Positions 1 to 10,652 of a stretch of 64,000 nt of DNA are shown piece by piece. Each line of letters begins with the position of its first letter. The first letter of the stretch is position 1. Below the pieces are notes generated by a model. The model did no database searches, was not told where the DNA came from, and saw only the letters and a list, made by a program, of their open reading frames with translations. The position numbers and the translations under genes are program-made. This stretch comes from Beaufortia kweichowensis (Eukaryota; Chordata; Actinopteri; Cypriniformes; Gastromyzontidae), in the NCBI GenBank assembly GCA_019155185.1, contig CM032802.1:16580425-16644424 (forward strand). Direction: 5' to 3'.

Positions 1-360
1 ATTTGGTTACTGGACAACGGACCAAATCTGTACTTGTTAGCATCTATAAAGACAATTCACAAATATGCAAAAATATTTTCCACATCTGTGATGCTTCACA
101 ATTTTTGGAAAACTGTTATTCAGAATTCCCCCATACTGTTCAGTTAGAACGATTCCTGAAATATAACAAAGACTTCAATGAGTACATTGATTGTGATAGC
201 TCCACAACTGACAAATTCATGTTGCCACTGTAATCAGCCTACAAGTCACTCTCACTAAATAATTTCTTTAAACTAAATTACACATTCTAAACTTTCGATC
301 TGTTAATTTTATCCTTTATTAGACTGAAGACTCACTGCCATTACAGTCCTTCTTGACCAG
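1..360. other. left edge, no assigned gene
   Basis: A 76-codon plus-strand frame (3-233) is open at the window edge and could be the last exon of something further left, but I recognise no family. After it comes AT-rich sequence up to the acceptor-like site CTTGACCAG ending at 360. Confidence 0.3.
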
Positions 361-1338
361 GAAGGCATCAAATACAATATGAATATCAGCGTACAGGCGT
401 GTTATCGACAGAGGCCAGAAGAAAAACCATCACTATCAGCATTGGTGATCTTGTTGCAAAACATGGATTGTAAGTTTGTCATGTTTTAAGTACAGATTCT
501 ATTCATTACTGTAACTTGTGATATGATTTAAAGTGATGCACCATAAACTAGGGTGCTGGAAATCAATACAGCATGGCATTGCGATCATTTGCATATACAT
601 ATATGCTATACAGTAAATAATTATAATTTCAAATATTTCAGTCTGTGATTTACTGTAATTTAATTCAATTCAAATGTGCTGTCATCTTCATAATGGATTC
701 CTGCACTTTCTATTGCACTTTACTTGCATGTGTGTCATGTTTTTGTCTCAAACAGTTACCCCTCTACTGCAGACAAGTTGAATTCAGCAAAATCTTTGAT
801 TGCAGTTTTTCCCTCTCTAAATCTCAGGACTGCTGGAGAGAATGAAAGATATGTAAGTATTAAAACTAAATCTACCATAATTTGGCTCACACTTCTGCTG
901 AAATGTATATTTTATTGGCAAATGTTGTTCAAAAACTTGTAGGAGCATCTGTATGACTCTATGTCCTATAAAGGATTCATGGAAATGAAGCTTCGAAATA
1001 TGGGACGGCACCTTGAAGAGGGACAGCGACGCTATCAGAAAAAACGCAAAGCTCCTTGCAGTGTGTCAACAGGAGCCTCAGCAACTTCAACCGCTGATGA
1101 AGACCCAAATGAATGGTTGACTTTAATCCACAGAATGAAGCCATCATTTGAGAACATTGCCTCCATCAGAAACGCAATTGAAAAGACATTCAATCATCGT
1201 AGGAACTGGATCAATATGGAGTCACCAACAGTTGGTGACATTTGCCAACAGTTCCCCGTTTCATTGACATGCCATCCCTGGTATACCAGAGACAGTTCAT
1301 GTGTCAAATTCAGTCCGTTTCAGTGGACACACATATAG
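361..1338 (+). pseudogene. fragment of a multicopy teleost SAMD3-like gene
   Basis: Three plus-strand segments join in frame through good splice sites: 361-469 (donor GTAAGT), 756-852 (acceptor AACAG, donor GTAAGT) and 943-1338 (acceptor TTGTAG). The spliced product runs from a stretch with RTGVLSTEARRKT, through HGFYPSTADKL and VFPSLN, to EHLYDSMSYKGFMEMKLRN, then an acidic/basic linker and SPTVGDICQQFP. From memory this order matches uncharacterised proteins (often named SAMD3-like) that occur in many copies in fish genomes. No start exon is visible, and an in-frame stop lies at 354-356 just upstream of the chosen acceptor. The reading frame leaves the family pattern after about 1255. I read it as a partial, probably dead copy, although the splice sites are intact. 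Family naming is from recall, not a search. Confidence 0.45.
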
Positions 1339-1624
1339 AACAGGGAGCATTTTGATGTTACCCACTTCTGAACAGGAACCAGTGTTTGGGAAAGTTGTTC
1401 ATTTATTCCCAATGGTAGACAAAAACATTTTGTTGGCTTTTTTAAGGATTGTTCATGTTAAATATTTTTATGATCAGTTTTATTCATATGTAGTACAAAG
1501 GATCGAAGAGTACAAACTAGTCAGGATTCCTTCCGGTCTGTCTGATAACCGACCCCTCGACATTCAGACAAATTATTTGGATGATCAGATCTATGTCAAT
1601 CCCAGATACATAGTTTTGAGATGA
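1268..1624 (+). pseudogene. C-terminal ORF of a second multicopy fish family, shifted frame
   Basis: A frame different from the preceding fragment is open from a stop at 1265-1267 to the stop at 1622-1624. It reads GIPETVHVSNSVRFSGHTYR, then TGSILML and PVFGKVVHLF, and ends NPRYIVLR. The pattern of a G-x-x-Y-x-x-G start, a hydrophobic core PxFGKV and a final P-x-Y-x-V resembles C-terminal domains of uncharacterised multicopy teleost proteins. It could be the true C-terminus of the upstream fragment after a frameshift near 1255-1300, or a separate partial copy. No promoter or polyadenylation signal decides this. Confidence 0.3.
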
Positions 1625-1839
1625 TATAAAATGTTATGGCTAATGAAATTAGAAAAAATACCCTATGTTATATTCTGTGCATTGTGATGAATGTTATTGT
1701 TAATATTCTTGACATTAAATGTTTTGAACTCAAATGATTTTGTTTTATTTAACTGATTTTATGCCAAAAACTACCACATTTTTAATCCAAGGTACCACGA
1801 ATTTGTAGCCAAGAACAGCGCATAGTGTGTTCGTATTAC

Positions 1840-2010
1840 ACATTTTTATGTTAACCTTTGTAACACATTTGCTGTGTTGAAATCATTAACACAGTGAATG
1901 TGTTGAAATGAACACAACAAATGTTGTCCTGGAACTCACCCACTGATGTGTAAGAATTTAACACAGTTTGAGTCAATTTCAACACATCTTTCTAAGAGTG
2001 TACGAAAGAA
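1840..2010. repeat. ACACA-rich repeat remnant
   Basis: Several variants of AACACA...TGTGTTGAAAT recur in direct and inverted orientation, and the stretch ends in TTTCTAAGAGTGTA, an end often seen in cyprinid DNA-transposon remnants. I could not define termini or a target duplication. Confidence 0.3.
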
Positions 2011-2121
2011 GTGCAGAGTAACAAATGACTATCATTTCTTTATAGGAGAGGTGTGGGACGCGTTAAGTTTGGCGCGTTGGATGGAGCTGTCAAGCGAAAA
2101 AACTTCCAGTTGAGATCACAG

Positions 2122-2503
2122 TGTCACGGACACGCCAGGCTCGCCTCTCACCCTATCACAACGCTCACCCTCTCCCGAGTACTGATCACCGCCACCTGTT
2201 CATCATCACTGCACTAACATAAAAGACACTCACCCACAACCAGTCACGGTCCAGTCTCAACTTTGTTACCCGGACTCACTCACCTATGATCGCTATAGTC
2301 TCCTGTGGATTGTTCCCTCATCGAGTCTTCTGTGTTCCTCCTCTGTCGTCTTCTCGTCCTCTGTCATCCCGAGTTCATCTATTTACCAAGGACAGTATTA
2401 GTTTTTAGTTTACTTACCTGTTTCTGTTTGACATTTGTTTATTCTGTTCAATTAAACTCTCCTTACTGTGATCCGTTGACTCCGTCCCTTCTGTTCCGTA
2501 ACA
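2122..2503 (+). mobile_element. 5' LTR of a retroelement
   Basis: The 382-bp segment starts TGTCACGGAC and ends TCCGTAACA, giving the TG...CA termini of LTRs. It shares its two ends and the internal ATTAAACTCTC-type block with the solo LTR at 10141-10540 (TGTCACGGAG...CCGTAACA, with AGTAAAGCTCTC). It contains an ACATAAAAGA box near 2220. The 5 bases before it (CACAG) differ from the 5 bases after it (GAAGA), so it is not a solo LTR: internal sequence follows directly. I found no matching 3' LTR in the window, so the element is incomplete or rearranged. Confidence 0.65.
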
Positions 2504-2532
2504 GAAGACTGGACCCCAACAAAGACATCACT

Positions 2533-5500
2533 ATGAGTCAGCCGGACCCCTTCCGTGAGCTGGTGGAGATAGTTCTTCGGTCATTCCAAGATCGCGATCG
2601 AGAGCACTCCACCGCCGCTACCACCGCACCCAGCACTACCGTCAACACTACTCCTTCTCCGGTTGTTGTCGCAAGTCCCGGCCCCGCCGAGAGTTCTGCC
2701 GCGGCCAAGATAGCCGCCGCCGAGAGTTCTGCCGCGGCCAAGATGGCCGCCGCCGAGAGTTCTGCCGCGGCCAAGATGGTCGCCTCCGAGAGTTCTGCCG
2801 CGGCCAAGATGGCCGCCGCCGAGAGTTCTGCCGCGGTCAAGATGGCCGCTTCCCCGTGCTCTGCTTCGGCCAAGATGGCCGCTCCCCAGGGTTCTGACGC
2901 GGCCGAGATGGCCGCTCCCCAATGTTCTGCCCCGGCCAAGATGGCCGCTTCCGAGAGTCAAGTCCCGGCCAAGATGGCCGCTTCCGAAAGTCAAGTCCGG
3001 CCAAGATGGCCGCTTCCGAAGTCAAGTCCGGCCAAGATGGCGCTTCCGAAGTCAAGTCCCGGCCAAGATGGCCGCTTCCGAGAGTCAAGTCCCGGCCAAG
3101 ATGGCCGCTTCCGAGAGTCAAGTCCCGGCCAAGATGGCCGCTTCCGAGAGTCAAGTCCCGGCCAAGATGGCCGATCTAGAGTCCTATGTCCCGGAGTTCC
3201 CAGACTCCGCCCCGGAGTTCCCAGACTCCGCCCCGGAGTTCCCAGACTCCGCCCCGGAGTTCCCAGACTCCGCCCCGGAGTTCCCAGACTCCGCCCTAGA
3301 ATTCCCCGAGTTTTCAGACTATGCCCTAGAATTCCCCGAGTTCCCAGATTATGCCTTAGAATCTCCAGAGTTCCCAGACTATGCCCTAGAATTTCCAGAA
3401 TTCCCCGTCTCTGTCTTAGAATCCCCAAAGTTCCCAGACTATTTCCTAGACTCCCCAGAGTTCCCAGATCTTATCCTAGAATCCCCAGACTCCGCTCTAG
3501 AGTGTCCAGATCTAGTCCCTGCTCATGTGGTCGCCCCTTCCAGTTACTTCCCCATGTCATCTCAGGAGATCCCTATCCTGTATTCACGTAGTTCAGTGAC
3601 CCTTAGTACGCTTAGGTCTTCACCTGTAGAAGGGTTTGGTCAGCCCTCAAGTGGCACCAGTGTGTCTCCAGTCATCCCTCCAAGTCAGTCAAGGACAAGG
3701 TTTGCAATTTCTAGTTGTTCCCCGGTGCAGACAGGAAGTAGTTATGAGAGTCTCTCTCATCCCAAGTCTCGAGGTGTCTTTTCTCAAGTTAGCTCTAGGA
3801 AATGTGTTTTTGAAGACTTTAGGGTTTTCAATGGTCCTGTCCCGCCTCAAGGTACCCTTAGCCAGTTTTCTTCTGGATCTCCGTCCAAGTTTAGTTCCTC
3901 ACGGCTAGATTCTAGTCAGTCCACAAGTAACCCAATTTTAGTTAGTCAGCACTCTCCAGCTTCACTTATTGGGCCTCAGAGGAATGCATCAGCTCAGTTT
4001 ATGTCATCTCAGGGAGAAGGTAGTGTGTGTAGTGTTTATTTGCCCCATTCTCAATTGAGTTCTAGTACACTCTCATCTGAGTCTTTCGAACCCATCTCAC
4101 CTCAGGCTATTTTCATACAGCAAACTAGTGTTGCAAGTTCTCAGGGCAGTTCTAGTTCTATTTCGGCAGGTGTTAGTCGCTTGGTCCCTCAAGCCAAGAG
4201 TAGTTTTCACAGTGAGTCTTCACAGCAACTTCGTATTTCCAGTCAGTCTGCCAGCAAGTCCCGTATTCATGCAGAGCTTTTGTCTTCAGCGGGAAGACTC
4301 ACCAGCCAGAGTGTTTGCAATCTAGCGATCCAAAGCCAGCATGCAGCAATTATGGGCAGTTCTAGACCACCAGTGACAGGGAGCTCGTGTCGGTTGGTTT
4401 CTACACAGGGAGGTAGTAGAACTTTTGGTGATGTATCCCTACAGTCTCCTAATTTCTCGGGTCCGTTTACCCCTGGTTGTTCTGCTCTTGTTTCCTTGCC
4501 TGCAGCTGCCTCTGGCCAGCCCACTGGCAGTGGTGCGTCCCAGACTTTGTATGCTTCTGGCTCTCAGGAGCGTTCTAGCCAGTCGTCCATGTGTCGTGCC
4601 TCTGGTCTGGCGCAGGATGCAAGTGGTTCTCCTAGCAGTTCAGTTATGCAGTGTCAATGCAGCCCTAGTCAAGCTAGCTCTGGTTCTTCTCGGTTGAGCG
4701 TAGTGGCTTCACCCCAGACTAGTAGTTATAGCCTAGTTGCAGAATCCCTGTCCCAGGGCCTACCTCCCCAAGAAGGTCATCTATCCAGCTCTAGTGCGTG
4801 TCTAGATAGTCACTCCTCTAGGTCCCCAGTTCCTGCCTCCTCTAGGTCCCCAGTCCCTGTCTCCTCTAGGTCCCCAGTTCCTGTCTCCTCTAGGTCCCCA
4901 GTTCCTGTCTCCTCTAGGGCCCCAGTTCCTGTCTCCTCTAGGGCCCCAGTTCCTGTCTCCTCTAGGGTCCCAGTTCCTGTCTCCTCTAGGGCCCCAGTTT
5001 CTGAGTCCCCTGTTCCCGGCGCTTCTGAGTCCCCTGTTCCCGGCGCTTCTGAGTCCCCTGTTCCCGGCGCTTCTGAGTCCCCTGTTCCCGGCGCTTCTGA
5101 GTCCCCTGTTCCCAGCGCTTCTGAGTCCCCTGTTCCCGGCGCCTCTGAGTCCCCTGTTCCCGGCGCCTCTGAGTCCCCTGTTCCCGGCGCTTCTGAGTCC
5201 CCTGTTCCCGGCGCTTCTGAGTCCCCTGTTCCCGGCGCTTCTGAGTCCCCTGTTCCACCACAGTCTTCGCCAGAGCGGCCGCAGCCGCCACAATCTTCGC
5301 CGCAGCCAGAGCCCGTGCCTCCAGAGCCCGTGCCTCCAGAGCCCGTGCCTCCAGAGCCCGTGCCTCCAGAGCCCGTGCCTCCTGACCCCGAGCCTCCAGA
5401 CCCTGACCCCGAGCCTCCTGATCCTGAGCCTCCTGACAAACTTCTTCCGGACGCAAGAAAACGGTACCTGGAGAAGATGGCATTGATCGGAAATCTGGAT

Positions 5501-5770
5501 CCGTATGAGGAGCCTGCAAGAGAATGTAGTCGAGACCCCGACGATTTACCTCCTCTGACATTTCCAGATATTTTTGTACATTTAGTCTGTGGTGTGAGTG
5601 CTTATACTGAGGCTCAATTTCGTAATTTTAAATCTATGGAAGCCCACGTTCAATTTACAAATGGCTGGGTCCATGACTTGGAAGCCTACAAACCACCGAG
5701 TTGTGAAAACACCGTTCATACAAAGGTTACTTACCTACCTGTGAAATACGCATCTTTACACAATATTTAA
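2533..5770 (+). CDS. LTR-linked repetitive ORF fused to a YqaJ/SWIM-family N-terminal piece
   Basis: An ATG at 2533, 30 bp after the LTR, begins MSQPDPFRELVE, a gag-like start. The frame then runs through low-complexity repeats (AKMAAAESSA-type, PEFPDSA, RSPVPVSS, SPVPGASE, PPEPV), with at least one net frameshift in the repeats near 2990-3060. From 3068 a single frame stays open to 5770. After the proline-rich part it reads ARKRYLEKMALIGNLDPYEE, then LTFPDIFVHL, SAYTEAQFRNFKSMEAHVQF and NGWVHDLEAY. That block matches, from memory, the N-terminal region of multicopy fish proteins that carry a SWIM zinc finger and a YqaJ-like nuclease domain. After VHTK there is a donor-like GTTACTT (about 5725), so the last residues before the stop may be intron. 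The nuclease and SWIM parts are absent here. Long antisense frames over the repeats are composition artefacts. Confidence 0.45.
2689..3172 (+). repeat. tandem ~30-bp coding minisatellite (AKMAA repeats)
   Basis: About 15 imperfect units carry GGCCAAGATGGCCGC and are spaced about 30 bp apart, encoding (E/S)S..AKMAA. Units near 2990-3060 have lost single bases, which shifts the frame. Confidence 0.85.
3191..3295 (+). repeat. five 21-bp tandem units (PEFPDSA)
   Basis: Five almost identical copies of a 21-bp unit beginning CCGGAGTTCCCAGACTCCGC encode PEFPDSA. They are followed by degenerate ALEFPEFPDY copies to about 3490. Confidence 0.85.
4815..5256 (+). repeat. two adjoining 24-bp coding minisatellites
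   Basis: About 7 units encoding SRSPVPVS are followed by about 11 units encoding SPVPGASE. Both periods are 24 bp and units differ by a few bases, so one array probably evolved from the other. Confidence 0.85.
5309..5380 (+). repeat. 15-bp tandem units (PPEPV)
   Basis: Five copies of a unit GAGCCCGTGCCTCCA encode EPVPP and lead into a PDPEPPDPD tract. Confidence 0.8.
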
Positions 5771-5828
5771 TCAGATTTATTTAATACCCTCCTGACTACC
5801 AGCTATGGTATTTTATGGACATTATGTT

Positions 5829-6632
5829 TTAGCGATTTCTCTGAGACATTACAGTTTTAAGTCTGGATGTCCTGTACAGAGCATGTTCAGGGGTTTTTTT
5901 GTTAAGTGAGAGTGAAATTGTGAGTAAGTGATGTTTTATCTCTTGAAAGAATACTAGAAAAATAGGTTTACAATTTGAAAATTTGCATTTATGAATATAA
6001 AATCTACATAGAAAGAGAATTAGGTTTATTATAGAGCAGGCATTTGAATCCGCTGCAAAGAAACCAAAAATAACAGATTTAGGATTCATTGAAAAAGCTT
6101 GCAAGATAGTACTTGAAATAAAGGAACTTACATCTTTCCAGAGCTGAAAAGTATAGTTACACGACCAAAACAAATGTAGTGTTTCAGTATCATTCTGACA
6201 AAAGGAGCATTTAGTATCTGATCCAAATTTTTTCTTAAGAAAATGTTTGACAGGGTAAATATTATGGAGTAATTTAAAAGTTATTTCTTTTATTTTGTTA
6301 GTGAGGAAAAATCTTTGTTGCATGGACCATATATTTTTCCAATTTAGATTATCAAAAAGGTTGTTCCAATATGAGACTGCAGGGGGGGCAGAGACAATGT
6401 TCTTAAGGAATAAAGTTCTTATTTTATAATTTCTTCCTTTTTTACCAGTGAAACATATTTCACCAATAGGTGTGTTAACAGGTTCAGGAAAGTGAATTGT
6501 TTCTATAGATACAGTGTAATTTCTGAAAAGCATGCACATGCCAGATGGAATAGCATCCATATCAGTTGCAAACTCTTTGGGAGTTAAACTTGCTATGACT
6601 TTTTTTTTTTTTTTATCAGTAAGTACATACAT
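5829..6632 (-). mobile_element. 5'-truncated L1-type LINE, ORF2 C-terminus
   Basis: The minus-strand frame of 267 codons contains NLNWKNIW, FKLLHNIYPVKHFLKKKFG and the zinc-binding-like CSFCQNDTETLHLFWSC, followed by FQLWKDV. This is the zf-RVT region found after the reverse transcriptase in fish L1/Tx1 LINEs. The frame is interrupted upstream by a run of about 16 A (minus strand, near 6601-6616). Coding-like sequence may continue to about 6690. The reverse transcriptase and endonuclease domains are missing, so the copy is dead on arrival. No gene is disrupted here. Confidence 0.75.
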
Positions 6633-6878
6633 AGAATGAAAAAACCAATGCCAGGGGTGAGTGCCATTAGAAATACAATTATTAGTTACAAAATCATGAA
6701 AATATTATGAAAGTGACACAAAGAAACAGTTTTGAGGGCTTTGGAATTGCTGGATGTAAGAAGAGTGTCCAGGTACGATTTAATGACCTTACAGAAAGCA
6801 GGAAAGTATGGCTTAACACAGCAGCAGGTTCTTCCCATGACCAAACTCGTTGGCGCGTCAGAACAAGTGGCCTCACAA

Positions 6879-7006
6879 TATGGCGATTTTTCCCATGAGC
6901 CATCGCGGCGCTAGAGCCGTTACGTCACGCCCCCATACTCTATATGGCGATTTTTCCCATCAGCCATCGCGGCGCTAGAGCCGTTACGTCACGCCCCCAT
7001 ACTCTA
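6879..7006. promoter_or_regulatory. 64-bp CpG-rich tandem duplication with CRE-like sites
   Basis: Two head-to-tail 64-bp copies (6879-6942 and 6943-7006) differ at one visible base (ATGAGCC versus ATCAGCC). Each has CCATCGCGGCGCTAGAGCC, the CRE-like TTACGTCA (6920-6927 and 6984-6991) and ACTCTATA. CpG density is far above the surroundings. It looks like promoter sequence, but I see no coding exon downstream. Confidence 0.5.
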
Positions 7007-7051
7007 TAGACCAGCAGACGACGTTTTTCTTTATGATCATCAAAAAAAAAA

Positions 7052-7102
7052 CAGACTACGACGGGGGAATTTTCCTTTGCGTATGAGTTCCCGTCGTGTC
7101 TG
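7052..7102. other. strong hairpin
   Basis: CAGACTACGACGGG (7052-7065) pairs with CCCGTCGTGTCTG (7090-7102) as a 13-bp stem with a single bulged T and a 24-base loop. It sits 46 bp after the tandem duplication. Confidence 0.5.
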
Positions 7103-9850
7103 CGGGGGACATGACTGATTATTAGTTTGGATTATATTTGATTTCCCTTATCTGCATATGTGCACATTTTCGTCCATGTTATAAGGAATGTATCTTTCAC
7201 CTGTGAATATTAGTGTTGGTCGTTTTACATTTCTGTCCTCAAACAGCTGAGACATATTAAATGTTCTACTTACATTTTGTTGCTCTTTCAGATTCACTTG
7301 GATTGATTTGCGTATTTATTGTTCATTAAAGTGCCGCTAAAAGGATTTAAAACTGTTTGTGACTGCTTGCGTGCTTTAGAAATACTGTTGCAAGCGCTGA
7401 ATGTGGTGCTACCGGATCAAAACAGTCAAGTTGTACAATATTTACATTTACACATATTAGGAGATTATTTCACTACTTTTATTGCACATTAAAGGTGGAC
7501 ACAGCCTTACGTGAGAAAATGGACGTGTGGCGTGAGAGCGTGAGTCCATTACGTGAGTTTCATGCTGAATGCGTATTGGCAGTCCTGTTCCATGATGTTA
7601 TTGACTGTTTAATGAAAATTTCGCATGATTACCGCTTTATTTTAACCTATAATAGCATAAAGATCTCCAAAACCACAAGTTGAATTGCAAAAAGGAAGTA
7701 ATATGTAGTATCTGTAGTAGTATCTGAAGTAAATAAACCATTTAAAGTGCCCTAATCACTATTATTTCCAGAGTTACCCAAAAATACTGATTGCATTTAC
7801 ATGTGCATTTATTTATTTAGCAGACACTGCTAGAAAACATTTATTTATGAACATTTGGTATGCATCTTACAGAGAACATTAAAGTGTGTGTTTCTGTTTG
7901 GATCCAGAAAAACTGCTGTTCGTTCTTTCTTTATATCTGATGTAAAACATAAACAGTTCAGTTTTGCTGACAAAAGCGCTGATATTTTGTGACATCTGAG
8001 ATTTCTGTGAAATTATCAACAGCCAAAAACTAATATTCAGAAATCATTTTGCATGATAAATACATTAATAAAGAGCCACACCAGCAACAGTTTAAGTGTT
8101 AAGTGTTTTTGTCAGAGGAACATAAAAAACCACATGGCAGGATCTGTGTATCTGCTCACAAGAGCTTCATCTGAAGATTTATTATAATATAGTAGGAGTG
8201 TTACTTTAACAAAATAAAGATTTTCTTCATTTATAATGATTTATGTGCTAAATTTCCATGGCATGTAATGTAATTAAATAATCTAAATATCTTTAAATGT
8301 ATTTCATGAATCAGTACTATGTAAGGAGAATTTCTTCAAGGTTGCCCAATAGAAGATTATTGTGTGTAATTGTGTGCGTGTAATGGTCTTATACAGTTAG
8401 GGACAATGAGGTTATATTTATTAGATTGTTATTGGGATGTGTATTTTATCAGCGTGCCAGAAGACATCCAATTGCAGGTTATTATATTTTTCTTACCGCA
8501 CTTTTAGAGTAAGTCATGTTTTTGAAATGAATTATTGTATTTGACAAAATACAACTTTCTGCCAATAGTTCCTCTGCTGTTTTTTGCATTTCAACAGGCG
8601 GAAAAATAAGTCATGTGCCCGCTTTGTGTGTGTAAATATGTATGATTGTTAACTATTGTTTAGGTAAACCTGTCAGCCCAGGATTAATTACAGGTTAAAG
8701 TATGAACATGAACAAATATGTGATGTGTGGAGTAATATAATTTAAGATTACCTCAAGGTTAAAAATGAAATAAAAAGGTATGAGCCCATTAGTGTCAGTC
8801 TGAAACTAGACGAATTGGGACTTTAAGACTGAGAAAACCATCAAAGCCAAAGGCTGAACTTCAAACATTGTTTTATTTTACATGATAATGTGCTTCTTTT
8901 ACTCACTGCCAGATGGTGCAGAAAACATAATTGCATTGTATAAGACTCTCCCCAAGAGTCGCATTGACTGTGATTTAAAACCTTGCGAGTTGCCTACTGT
9001 GCTCCCAGTCGCAAAATGCATTTTAACATTCTCAGTAAAAATGATGAAGTTGAGCAAAGTATTTAATAATATCTTGTGTTTCCTAATACTGTAAAGTGTG
9101 GATAAAAACGGCAACATACTGTATATTACTGTGAAAATGCAACAATAAACATCACACACTTTTAGAATAAATGTGATATGAGTGCTAGTCACTAATGAAG
9201 AGCGTTTCACATCGGCTCTGTTCAGGTTACATGTCTGTCTAGTAGTGATCGCCTGCAGTTTTGGGAAAAGTTCACCTATTAGGAGGGACAGGATTTAGAG
9301 AAAACATTAAGTGTCAGATTACTAAACCTCTAAATTGCTCTGTCTTTCTCAAATTGCTCTTACCAGGTCTGTCTGTGAGAACTGAAACAGCTTGACTTGA
9401 GATTTGCAGGAAACCTGAATCTGTGGGGCAGACAGGTGACACATACAGCAATTAGCCAAAATGAGAACCAGTACAAGGCTTTTGTGTGCGTGTGTGTGCG
9501 TGTAGTGGATGTGCTCCCATTCCATACCTGACTGGTATTATTCAAATATAAGAAGATTTTGTGTAGTTAGGGAACATTTTAGGATGATAGTTAAGGATGA
9601 TGAGTAGACGTTGCCAGGTTTAATTAACATTTTGGTACCCAATCATCTGTATGAGTTTAACAGAAAACTAACCTTTTGAAATGTAAGCAATAAGATATAA
9701 GAGGCTGTGTTTTATCGTGAATAGCTGAAGAGTGTTGTTACTGTAGGCACAACATAAAGCTTTTATAAAATGGATATAACACATTACAAACATTAAAGCC
9801 TTAAAATATGTATCAATGCGACTTTAATGAAGTAAAGTCACTAAAAGTCT
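7103..9850. other. intergenic, AT-rich, no gene seen
   Basis: No frame with family features or convincing splice pairs was found. A short piece resembling the inverted 3' tail of fish L2 LINEs (ATTTATTTAGCAGACACT) lies near 7812-7830. Mixed GTGTGCG microsatellite-like sequence is at 9480-9505. Confidence 0.4.
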
Positions 9851-9861
9851 TCCTTACATTG

Positions 9862-10558
9862 GAAAATCCAAAGTGCAGTGATCTGATGGGATCACCTCTC
9901 CAACAGAAGACACTGTCAAAACAACAAAAAGGGGCGTAACATTTCCGTCACACGCTCACGGTATTCGGGCCAATCAAAGTGCGCTGATCGCTGGCCAATC
10001 AGAGCACACCGCGCTTTTCAGAATGATAAGCTTTTTAAAAACCGACACATTTTATGTGTAAAATAATAACTTTTTAAAGTAAAACCGTACGTAAACACAG
10101 TGCAATAAACCAAATAATATTCTTTTTAAAACCATCATATTGTCACGGAGCCGATGCCTTCAGCATCGGATTCTCCCCGTCACGTCATCCGTTCCCGTTC
10201 CCCTGAGTTTTAAACGGACTTCAACACCCATCATGCACTGCACCCGCACACCTGTTCACCGTTTGTAATCTTGTTGAGCACATGTTTAGTTAATATCACC
10301 CGCACCTGTTTATTATCAGTTTTGGTTATTGGTTGTATTATTTAAGGTCTGTCTTTTGTTTCAGTTTTTGTCGGGTATTGTTGTGTTTATTTGGTTGCGT
10401 GGGTTATTCTGTTCTGTGGATATCGCTGCCTGTCTATGTATCTGGAAACCTGTTGTTCTTGTGATTTTGGAAGTACCAGTAAAGCTCTCTTTGGAAGTTA
10501 TTCCCTGTTGTCCTGGTCTCTTCTACCCAGCACCGTAACACATATGACCCCTTTAAAG
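9862..10558 (-). mobile_element. TTAA-type MITE, split by a solo LTR
   Basis: The right end CATATGACCCCTTTAA (10541-10556) and the block at about 9930-10140 (GCCAATCA...CAGAGCACACCGCG, then CGTAAACACA and AAAACCATCATAT) match the copy at 22547-24168 and, more loosely, 41146-41325. The ends ACCCCTTTAA with TTAA suggest a piggyBac- or Kolobok-like MITE. The left end is unclear. Strand is given relative to the copy with AAAGGGGTCATATGATG as its start. Confidence 0.6.
10141..10540 (+). mobile_element. solo LTR with 5-bp target duplication CATAT
   Basis: The 400-bp segment starts TGTCACGGAG and ends ACCGTAACA, flanked by CATAT on both sides (10136-10140 and 10541-10545). Removing it restores the MITE end ATCATATGACCCC, so the empty site is known. 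The 5' end has a perfect 7-bp hairpin, CCGATGC/GCATCGG (10151-10169). The AGTAAAGCTCTC block near 10478 fixes its orientation by comparison with the LTR at 2122. Confidence 0.85.
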
Positions 10559-10652
10559 AGTTATGTGTCGTTTTCTGACTCTCTAAACTGTGTCCATTAA
10601 AGCAACTGCAACACATAATATAGTTTTGAATGATTGAATGAAGTTATATTTG

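Noticed and set aside
2122..2503. Reading the LTR as a solo LTR
   Set aside because: The flanking 5 bases do not match (CACAG versus GAAGA), unlike the solo LTRs at 10141 and 25013.
2538..3428. Long minus-strand frames over the AKMAA and EFPDSA repeats
   Set aside because: They mirror GC-rich tandem repeats; the antisense products are pure repeat and lack any start context or splice sites.
4802..5561. Minus-strand frames of 163-209 codons opposite the 24-bp arrays
   Set aside because: Open only because the repeat unit has no stop in those frames; the plus frame alone continues into non-repeat coding-like sequence.
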